A stretch of 64,000 nucleotides of DNA, taken from the NCBI GenBank assembly GCA_035532475.1, contig DATKQY010000067.1, positions 22,776 to 86,775 on the forward strand. Reading direction: 5' to 3'. Shown here piece after piece: positions 34,726 to 41,016 of this stretch. Origin of the DNA: DATKQY01 sp035532475. GTDB lineage: Bacteria > Actinomycetota > Acidimicrobiia > Acidimicrobiales > Bog-793. The translations under genes and the position numbers were made by a program. The notes beneath the pieces are model-generated. The model had not been told where the DNA came from. It saw nothing but the letters and a program-made list of their open reading frames with translations, and did not search any database. Each line of letters begins with the position of its first letter. Position 1 is the stretch's first letter.

Positions 34726-35115
34726 CAAGTGAGCCTTCATCGGGACCTGGCCGCACGAATCGTCGGTGGAAGATGTCGACGGCGCCTGTCGCAGGTCCTG
34801 ATGAGGTCGTCGTCGACGTCTCGAGGCTCGGAGCGTGCGGTGCCGACGTCGAGCTCTTCAGCGGCGAGCTGGCCTACCTACGTCAACGTCACGCCCACTA
34901 CCGCACTCGCCTGGGCCAGGAGTGGTGCGGAGCGGTTGGGGCGGTGGGCGAACATGTGGAGGGGAATGGATCCGCAGGCGGCATGGTGGAGCCCGCAGCT
35001 ACGCGCGCCGTTCCTTGCGTGGCGCCCTCCTCGCCCTGGGAGAGCGAGACCTGGTGCTCGGATCCGGGATGATCGGACAGGCCGTCGCGAAGCTCGCGCC
35101 AAACACGGTCTGGTC
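34722..35115 (+). pseudogene. Broken zinc-dependent alcohol dehydrogenase (MDR)
   Basis: In the first frame, LGACGADVELFSGELAYLRQ and LGQEWCGAVGAVGEHVEG match the MDR N-terminus (the GHExxG motif reads GQEWCG, so the zinc-ligand His is lost). GGMVEPAATRAV follows directly, which belongs about 70-80 residues further on. The match then moves to another frame as LRGALLALGERDLVLGSGMI, the start of the NAD-binding fold. An internal deletion plus a frameshift near 35000 therefore separates the pieces, and the rest of the gene is absent. Confidence 0.65.
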
Positions 35116-35213
35116 CGCCTCCAAGATCCCGGGTGGAACGGACGTGACGACCTGGTCGGAGGCGTCTCACGCACCGTCTCGATCGGTGACCCGGCCGGCA
35201 GCGGCCCGCTCCG

Positions 35214-36314
35214 TCAGGCCTCCTCGCCGCCGTCCTCGTCCTCCGGGGTGGGAAGGGCGGCCGGGTCGAGGCGGTGGAATGGCGGCCGGACGACACGCGC
35301 CGCGACGTCGCTGCCGCGCACGTCGATCACGACCGACACGCCGTCGCGAACGTTCGGCGGCAAGAAGGCCAGTCCGATCCCCCGCCCGAGGACAGGCGAG
35401 AAGTTGCCGCTCGTGACGAGACCGGCGCGCTTGCCGACGAGGTAGCAGGCGTCGCCGGCACGCGGCGGCCGCCGCCCCGGCGTGACGACGCCGCGGAGCA
35501 GCCGCTTGACGCCCGCCTCGCGCTCGGCCGCCAGGGCCGAGCGGCCACGGAAGTCCCCCTTCTCCCAGGCGACGACCCAGCCGAGGTTGGCCTGGAGCGG
35601 AGTGATCCCGGGCCCGAGCTCGTGGGAGTGCAGCGGCAACCCTGCCTCGAGTCGCAGGGTGTCGCGCGCCCCGAGCCCGGCCGGCTCGACGCCAGCGGCG
35701 AGCAAGGCCCGCCAGAAGGCGACGGCCGCCTCGGCCGGCACGGCGCACTCGACGCCGTCCTCGCCGGTGTAGCCGGTGCCGGCCGCGATGCACGGAGCAC
35801 CGGCGAACTCGAAGGGGGCGACGCCAAAGCGCGGCACCGCCGCCGCGTCGGGCGAGACGGTGCTGAGCCTGACGCGTGCGACGGGCCCCTGCACGGCGAG
35901 CACGACCCGCTCGTCGGTCACGTCCTCGCCGCCGACGGCCTCGCGCACGCCGGCGGTGTTCGAGGCGTTCGGCATCACGTCGAAGCGATCCGGGGCCACC
36001 CACCACACGATCAGGTCGTCGAGGACGGAGGCGTCCACCTCCGCGAGCAGGTGCGTGTACTGGGCCCGTCCCGGCGCCACCTTGGCGAGGTCGTTGGTGA
36101 AGCTCTCCTGGAGGTGGGCGAAGGCGTCGGGACCCTCGACGCGCACCGTGCCGAGGTGGCTGACGTCGAAGACGACCGCGTCGGACCGGCAGGCGAGATG
36201 CTCGGCGAGGGTCCCGCCCGGGTACGACAGCGGCATCTCCCATCCGCCGAACTCGACCAGCTTGGCGCCGAGCTCCTCGTGCTCGGCGCGCAGCGTCGTC
36301 TGGCGCAGGCTCAC
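35214..36314 (-). CDS. gcvT: Aminomethyltransferase (glycine cleavage T protein)
   Basis: 366-aa T protein, which transfers the methylene group from the lipoyl arm of GcvH to tetrahydrofolate and releases ammonia. Family segments LVEFGGWEMPLSYPGGTLAE, FDVSHLGTVRVEGPDAFA, NDLAKVAPGRAQYTHLL, TGYTGEDGVECAVP, ARDTLRLEAGLPLHSHEL and TSGNFSPVLGRGIGLAFLP are all present. The GTG start overlaps the upstream nuclease-fold gene. It ends the gcvH...gcvT block on this strand; gcvP is 22 kb away. Confidence 0.95.
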   Translation of the reverse strand: MSLRQTTLRAEHEELGAKLVEFGGWEMPLSYPGGTLAEHLACRSDAVVFDVSHLGTVRVEGPDAFAHLQESFTNDLAKVAPGRAQYTHLLAEVDASVLDDLIVWWVAPDRFDVMPNASNTAGVREAVGGEDVTDERVVLAVQGPVARVRLSTVSPDAAAVPRFGVAPFEFAGAPCIAAGTGYTGEDGVECAVPAEAAVAFWRALLAAGVEPAGLGARDTLRLEAGLPLHSHELGPGITPLQANLGWVVAWEKGDFRGRSALAAEREAGVKRLLRGVVTPGRRPPRAGDACYLVGKRAGLVTSGNFSPVLGRGIGLAFLPPNVRDGVSVVIDVRGSDVAARVVRPPFHRLDPAALPTPEDEDGGEEA

Positions 36315-36610
36315 GCGCTTCGACGGGGGCGGGCGCGCGACGCCGTGGTCACCGTCGGCGCCAGCTCGGGCGTCGAGCTCGCGAGCCGGGCCTTCAGCAC
36401 CATGTTGGCGTGGTCCCTGCGGTAGAGGATGCGCACCTTCACGTCCGGGTAGAGCTCCGCCAGGCGGCGTAGCTTGCGGTTCTTCGGCGTGACGAGATCC
36501 TGGCGGAGGGTCGTCAGCTCGAGGAACTGGTCGTGGTCCGGCAGGTAGAAGTCAGGTCGGAACGCCCAGTTCGGGCGACCCCGCTCGTCCCAGCCGAGCA
36601 CGAACTCCAC
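36311..36610 (-). CDS. PD-(D/E)XK-like protein, N-terminus without a normal start
   Basis: The core WAFRPDFYLPDHDQFLELTT followed by KNRKLRRLAELYPDVKVRIL looks like a PD-(D/E)XK nuclease fold (P-D, then E-x-T). The first usual start is GTG 36610 (99 aa). However, the frame stays open upstream to the TAG at 36728-36730, and the 25 residues before the GTG (VTFAHESERQLAELLDFYGI, AWEYEP) look like a natural beginning of this domain. That stretch holds no ATG, GTG or TTG; only an ATC at 36724 is near the MerR stop. The protein may therefore use a rare start. Function unknown. Confidence 0.6.
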   Translation of the reverse strand: MEFVLGWDERGRPNWAFRPDFYLPDHDQFLELTTLRQDLVTPKNRKLRRLAELYPDVKVRILYRRDHANMVLKARLASSTPELAPTVTTASRARPRRSA

Positions 36611-36727
36611 CGGCTCATACTCCCAGGCGATGCCGTAGAAGTCGAGCAGCTCGGCGAGCTGGCGCTCCGACTCGTGCGCGAAGGTGACGGGGCGGGCGCG
36701 TGCGGGGCGGGGGTGGCGCTCGATCGC

Positions 36728-37222
36728 CTAGCGCCCCTCGGCGAGGCGCCGCGGTGCGTCGCCGTGCAGGCCGTCGGCCGGCACGGCGACGGGGGCGCCG
36801 GCGTGCGCGGCGGCGATCCCGTGGATCGCGGCGTCGATCTCGTCGACGACGCCGGCCAGCGGGACGATGTTGAAGACGCCCTGGCCGCCGCGGAGCAGGT
36901 CCACGATCTCCTCGCCGCTGCGGGCGAGCACCGAACCGCCGCCGGCAAGCACGAGGTTCGCCGTGGCGAGGTCCTCGCCGGACTCGCGGAGGCACACGAT
37001 GGCCCGCCGGGCCTGCTGGAGGTTGACGCCGGCGTCGAGCAGCTGCTTGATCACCTTCAGCTCGAGCAGGTCCCGGTAGGAGTAGAGGCGCTGGGAGCCG
37101 CTGCCCTTCGCATCGGCGAGCGACGGGCGGAGAAGGTCCGTGCGCGCCCAGTAGTCCAGCTGGCGGTAGGTGATCCCGACGATCTTGCAGACCTGTGGGC
37201 CTCGGTACCCGGTCTCGCTCAT
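36728..37222 (-). CDS. MerR family transcriptional regulator
   Basis: 164-aa regulator with an N-terminal winged helix-turn-helix (VCKIVGITYRQLDYWARTDL, LLRPSLADAKGSGSQRLYSY, DLLELKVIKQLLDAGVNLQQ). The remainder is a small C-terminal domain (VFNIVPLAGVVDEIDAAIHG) without Cys/His metal ligands. This type follows the DUF151 nuclease in many actinobacteria; its signal is unknown. It is likely transcribed from the 265-base gap upstream. Confidence 0.9.
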   Translation of the reverse strand: MSETGYRGPQVCKIVGITYRQLDYWARTDLLRPSLADAKGSGSQRLYSYRDLLELKVIKQLLDAGVNLQQARRAIVCLRESGEDLATANLVLAGGGSVLARSGEEIVDLLRGGQGVFNIVPLAGVVDEIDAAIHGIAAAHAGAPVAVPADGLHGDAPRRLAEGR

Positions 37223-37487
37223 GTGCGCACCCGCCTCCCGCCTGGACGACCGCTCGCCCGGCGGCGCGTGTCCGCGGGCGCCGGCGTCACCGGCCTTGCG
37301 CGTAGCCGACCGCTGACGACAGGGCCGTAACTACGCCGATGTCAGCAGGTTACGACGGGGCCGCCGCCACGTCAACGACGCCGGCGCGTGCCCGACGCTG
37401 CGCTCCCGGCGTGCGGGAAGCATCCGCGGGCCGCGTGCGGGCGGCCCCCCGGGCGAGCGACGACGGGCCGGCCGCGCGCGCCGGCAA

Positions 37488-37988
37488 TCAGTGGGAGAAG
37501 TCCTCCGGCCGGACGTCGTCCAAGAACTCCCGGAACTGGCTCACCAGCTCCTCTGAGGCCTCCCCCGACTCCTCCGGCTGCTCGTCGGTCTCGATGACGA
37601 TGCCGGCGGTCTCCATCAGGCCCTCCTCGACGAAGATCGGCGAGCCGGTGCGCGCCGCGAGGGCGACGGCGTCCGACGGGCGGGAGGAGATCTCCACGTG
37701 GCGACTGCCCACGTCGACGTGGATCTCGGCGAAGTAGGTGTCGTCGCGTACCTCGGTCACGACCACGCGGACCAGGCGCGCGCCGAGCGCATCGAGGAGG
37801 TCCTTCATCAGGTCGTGGGTCATCGGCCGCGGGACCTCGACGCCTTGGAGGGCGAAGGCGATCGCTGTCGCCTCCGGCGCGCCGATGAAGATCGGCAGCG
37901 ACCGGACCCCCTCCTTCTCCTGGAGGAGGATGACCGGATTGTTCGACTGCAGGTCCACCTGGACCGCCGTCAGCCGCACCTCCATCAT
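37488..37988 (-). CDS. Bifunctional nuclease family protein (DUF151)
   Basis: 166 aa. The BFN domain covers residues 1-135: VRLTAVQVDLQSNNPVILLQ, LPIFIGAPEATAIAFALQGV, RPMTHDLMKDLLDALGARLV, SRPSDAVALAARTGSPIFVE. The C-terminus is acidic. DUF151 proteins are described as nucleases in plants and are widespread in bacteria with unclear duty. TAAATT at 38000-37995 lies six bases before the ATG, so a leaderless transcript is possible. Confidence 0.9.
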   Translation of the reverse strand: MMEVRLTAVQVDLQSNNPVILLQEKEGVRSLPIFIGAPEATAIAFALQGVEVPRPMTHDLMKDLLDALGARLVRVVVTEVRDDTYFAEIHVDVGSRHVEISSRPSDAVALAARTGSPIFVEEGLMETAGIVIETDEQPEESGEASEELVSQFREFLDDVRPEDFSH

Positions 37989-37994
37989 GTGACG

Positions 37995-38000
37995 AATTTA
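37995..38000 (-). promoter_or_regulatory. Possible -10 element of a leaderless DUF151 transcript
   Basis: TAAATT ends seven bases before the DUF151 ATG (37988), inside the 18-base gap after hpt. No Shine-Dalgarno stands before the ATG. Distance and composition fit actinobacterial leaderless promoters; no strong -35 is seen. Confidence 0.4.
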
Positions 38001-38006
38001 CCCTGA

Positions 38007-38591
38007 TTACCGCCGCGTCGGGTAGGCCGCCCCATCGCCGTAGAGCGCGGCCTCCACCTGGGCCCGCTCCTGGTCGAGGCGGGCCGGGTCGAGGACGTGG
38101 ATCCCCGGCAGGTTGCGGTACCGCTCGGCGGCATCCAACCCGTAGCCGACAAGGAAGTCGTCGGGGACCTCCGTGCCGACGTAGCCCAGCGGGACCGGCA
38201 GGATCCGCCGTGCCGGGCGGTCGAGCAGGGCGCAGACCTCGACCCGGCGCGCCCCACGCTGGGAGAGCAGCCCCACGACGTAGCCGGAGGAGAGCCCGGT
38301 GTCGATGACGTCCTCGACGAGGACGACGTCGAGGCCCCGCACGTCGATGTCGATGTCCTTCAGGATGCGGACGCGTGCCGAGCCGCCGGCGTAGGCGCTG
38401 AGCGCGAGGAAGTCGAGCACGCACGGCACGTCGATCGCCCTCGCGAGGTCGGCGACGAGGCAGATGCTGCCCTTCAGCACCCCGACGAGCGCCAGCCCCT
38501 CGGGGTGGTCGGCGGAGATCTCCGCTCCGAGCCGGCGCACGAGGCCGGCGATCTCGCCGGCCGACAGCAGCGTCCTCGGCGGCCCGTTCAC
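38007..38591 (-). CDS. hpt: Hypoxanthine-guanine phosphoribosyltransferase
   Basis: 194-aa purine-salvage enzyme that makes IMP/GMP from hypoxanthine/guanine and PRPP. The PRPP loop is VVLVEDVIDTGLSSGYVV. LVGVLKGSICLVADLARAID and the C-terminal VGTEVPDDFLVGYGLDAAER (D-F-V-V-G-Y-G-L-D in the family) complete the signature. It sits inside the gcv/FHA/MerR block; I see no functional link. Confidence 0.95.
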   Translation of the reverse strand: MNGPPRTLLSAGEIAGLVRRLGAEISADHPEGLALVGVLKGSICLVADLARAIDVPCVLDFLALSAYAGGSARVRILKDIDIDVRGLDVVLVEDVIDTGLSSGYVVGLLSQRGARRVEVCALLDRPARRILPVPLGYVGTEVPDDFLVGYGLDAAERYRNLPGIHVLDPARLDQERAQVEAALYGDGAAYPTRR

Positions 38592-38638
38592 CGCTCACCC
38601 ACCTCGACCTGAAGCCCGCAGGGCCAGAGCGGTGGCGG

Positions 38639-39958
38639 CTAGCCGCCGGTGAGGTCGCGCAGCTCGGCGCGCAGCAGCGCCGTCTGCAGCGAGGAGCCGA
38701 GCTCGGCCAGCTCGGCCAGGTCGGCGTGGGCGCGCTCGCGGGCCGCGGGATTGCGCTGGCGCAGAAGCGGGGTGACCACCTGGCCGAACAGGCTCGCCTC
38801 CCGCTCCGCGGCGTGCTTGAAGGTCCGCAGGTGCCGCGATTCGATGCCGAAGCGCCGGAACCCCGCCGCGATCCGGGCGACGATCAGGGCCTCCTCGTCG
38901 TAGCAGCGCACCCCGGCGATCTCCCGCCCCGCGATCAGGCCGAACTCCTCCAGCTCCGCGACGAGCTCCACACCCTCGCCGATGGCCGAGGCGAGCTCCT
39001 CGGCGCTCAGGCTCGCCCCGCTCGCGAGCCCGGTGGGCTGGTCCGCCGATCCCGATCCCACCGCAGGCGGGGTGCCGGCCGGCGCCGCCGGGGCCGCCGC
39101 CGTCGTGACCTCGGTGGCCGCCTCGACCGTGCTGGCAGCCGCGGCCGCGGCTGCACTGCGGGCGCCCGAGCGCGCGATCCTCGGTCCCGCGGAGGGGTGC
39201 CCGGCCCTGCCGCCTCCGGCGGTCGCGCCCGGCTCATCTTCGGCCAGGCGCGCCCCGCCGGCCGGGACGGCGCGCACCGACGCGGCCCGACGCGGCCCCT
39301 CGGCGCGGGGGGTCGCGACCGTGGCGGCCGGGGCCTTTTGGAGCGAGGCGCGCTCACCCCATGGACCGCGCGACGACAGCCCGGGATCGTCCTCGGTGGC
39401 GCCGACGGCGCGCTGGGCCGGCGCGGCGACCGGCGCCCGGTCTCGTCCGGTCTCGGGCGGTGCCGCCGCGACCATCGCCCGGCGGGAGTGGAGGCCGAGG
39501 CCGTTCGTCGGGTCGTGGCGCGGACCGAACCCGTTCTCGCCGGCGAGGGCCGGCTGGGCCGGAGCGCCGACGTGGCTGGCGACGAGCTCGCGCGGCCCGC
39601 CGGCGGCGTCGTCGATCGGCGGGTCGTCGCCGTCCTCGTCGGGCTGGTCCGCATCGTCGAAGAGCGAGGGGGACGCCGGGAGCGCCGTCAGGCCACCCTC
39701 GAGGCGGCCCTTGATCACCTTCAGCGGCAGGAAGTGCTCTCGTTGCTGGCGCAGGATCCAGCGCAGGCGTTCGACATCGGGCTCGTAGAACTTGCGGTAC
39801 CCCGACGGCGTGCGCTCGGGGTGGATCAGGCCGCGGCTTTCGAGGAAGCGGATCTTCGAGATCGTGACGTCGGGGAACTCCTCGACGATGAGGTCCAGGA
39901 CCTCCCGGATCGACAGGTAGCTCCGCTCTCCTCCGTTGCGCCCCACCGTCCGGCTCAC
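38639..39958 (-). CDS. FtsR-like MerR regulator with long disordered linker
   Basis: 439 aa. The N-terminal MerR domain (SYLSIREVLDLIVEEFPDVT, ISKIRFLESRGLIHPERTPS, YRKFYEPDVERLRWILRQQ) is the FtsR type found next to gcvH/FHA genes; in Corynebacterium FtsR activates ftsZ. The C-terminal helical domain (ELEEFGLIAGREIAGVRCYD to the end) is also typical. Between them, about residues 95-290 are A/P/G/R-rich and probably unfolded, much longer than usual. GTG 39958 overlaps the FHA stop in GTGA; GTG 39946 is possible. Confidence 0.85.
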   Translation of the reverse strand: MSRTVGRNGGERSYLSIREVLDLIVEEFPDVTISKIRFLESRGLIHPERTPSGYRKFYEPDVERLRWILRQQREHFLPLKVIKGRLEGGLTALPASPSLFDDADQPDEDGDDPPIDDAAGGPRELVASHVGAPAQPALAGENGFGPRHDPTNGLGLHSRRAMVAAAPPETGRDRAPVAAPAQRAVGATEDDPGLSSRGPWGERASLQKAPAATVATPRAEGPRRAASVRAVPAGGARLAEDEPGATAGGGRAGHPSAGPRIARSGARSAAAAAAASTVEAATEVTTAAAPAAPAGTPPAVGSGSADQPTGLASGASLSAEELASAIGEGVELVAELEEFGLIAGREIAGVRCYDEEALIVARIAAGFRRFGIESRHLRTFKHAAEREASLFGQVVTPLLRQRNPAARERAHADLAELAELGSSLQTALLRAELRDLTGG

Positions 39959-40449
39959 CCCGCGCGAGCTGCGAGGAAGACGAGCTTGAACTTGCCGACT
40001 TGCACCTCGTCGCCGCTGGACAACGCGGCCTCCTCGATCCGCTCCCGGTTGACGTACGTGCCGTTCAGGGAGCCGACGTCGCGCAGGCGGTACTGGCCGT
40101 TGGTGCGAAGGAACTCGGCGTGGCGGCGCGAGACCGTGATGTCGTCGAGGAAGATGTCGCTCTCGGGATGCCGACCGACGCGCGTCACGTCCTGGTCCAG
40201 CACGTACTTCGAGCCGGAGTCGGGGCCCCGCTTGACGACGAGGACGCCGGTCCCCTCGACCAGCTCGCCGACCGCGACGCCGAGCTCTTCGTCCCCGACG
40301 TCCCCCGACGGTTCGTCGGGGACGAAGGCGACGGTGGTGTCCGTTCCGGCCGCGAGCACCGCCCCGCACGACGAGCAGAAGTTGACGCCCGGCGGGTTGC
40401 GGTGGCCGCAGTTGTGACAGAACACGTCGACCACGGTAGCCGTTCGCAC
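39955..40449 (-). CDS. FHA domain protein with N-terminal zinc ribbon (GarA-like)
   Basis: 164 aa. A zinc ribbon (FCHNCGHRNPPGVNFCSSCG) leads to a short region with TDTTVAFVPDE, resembling the ETTSVF phosphorylation motif of mycobacterial GarA. The FHA domain follows (VTRVGRHPESDIFLDDITVS, RRHAEFLRTNGQYRLRDVGS, LNGTYVNRERI). FHA proteins bind phosphothreonine; GarA controls 2-oxoglutarate and glutamate metabolism. The true start may be GTG 40434 or 40425, just ahead of the ribbon. Confidence 0.88.
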   Translation of the reverse strand: MRTATVVDVFCHNCGHRNPPGVNFCSSCGAVLAAGTDTTVAFVPDEPSGDVGDEELGVAVGELVEGTGVLVVKRGPDSGSKYVLDQDVTRVGRHPESDIFLDDITVSRRHAEFLRTNGQYRLRDVGSLNGTYVNRERIEEAALSSGDEVQVGKFKLVFLAARAG

Positions 40450-40494
40450 CCCCCCGCGCCCCGGCCCCCGCGGCCCGTGACGCCACCTCGGCTG

Positions 40495-40884
40495 TCAGGA
40501 AGCGGTCAGCGCGCGGTAGGCCTCGGCGTCGAGCAGGTCCTCCGCGACGCCATCGCCGGCGGGCTCGATGGCGCAGATCCAACCGGCACCGTAGGGGTCT
40601 TCGTTGAGGCGTTCGGGCTTGGAGGACAGCTCGCCGTTGACCTCGACGACGCGGCCGCTCAGCGGCGCGTAGATCTCCGAGACGGACTTCGTCGACTCGA
40701 CCTCGCCGAGCGTCGCGCCCCGCTCGATGACGGCCCCAACCTCCGGCAGCTGCACGAAGACCACGTCGCCGAGGGCTTCTTGCGCGAAGTCGGTGATACC
40801 GATGACGGCCCGTCCGCTCTCGAGCCGCACCCATTCGTGGTCGGAGGTGTAACGCAAGTCGCCGGGAAGGTTCACGGGCGCCAT
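40495..40884 (-). CDS. gcvH: Glycine cleavage system H protein
   Basis: 129-aa lipoyl carrier protein that shuttles the aminomethyl group between P, T and L proteins. LRYTSDHEWVRLE opens the domain; the lipoylated lysine is K66 in GEVESTKSVSEIYAPLSG; NEDPYGAGWICAIEP closes it. ATG 40884 is preferred over GTG 40893 on homology. It is the first gene of the minus-strand block that ends with gcvT. Confidence 0.95.
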   Translation of the reverse strand: MAPVNLPGDLRYTSDHEWVRLESGRAVIGITDFAQEALGDVVFVQLPEVGAVIERGATLGEVESTKSVSEIYAPLSGRVVEVNGELSSKPERLNEDPYGAGWICAIEPAGDGVAEDLLDAEAYRALTAS

Positions 40885-40944
40885 GGTATCCACGCCGGCG
40901 CCGCGCCGCCGAGGGCGATCCCGCTCGCCGCGACGCGCTCGCCC

Positions 40945-41001
40945 AGCGCCGAGGACCCAGCGCCGAGGACCCCCGCCCGAGGACCCCGCGCCCGAGGACC
41001 C
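40945..41001. repeat. Four tandem 14-15 base repeats
   Basis: Copies at 40945-40958, 40959-40972, 40973-40986 and 40987-41001 share the core CGCC(C)GAGGACCC; the first two are identical. They fill half of the 132-base gap between gcvH and the nucleotidyltransferase gene. No protein frame explains them. Confidence 0.75.
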
Positions 41002-41016
41002 GGGGGCGCGCGGCGC

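Noticed and set aside
40945..41001. Tandem repeats considered as a CRISPR array
   Set aside because: Units are 14-15 bases with no spacers between them and no cas genes nearby.
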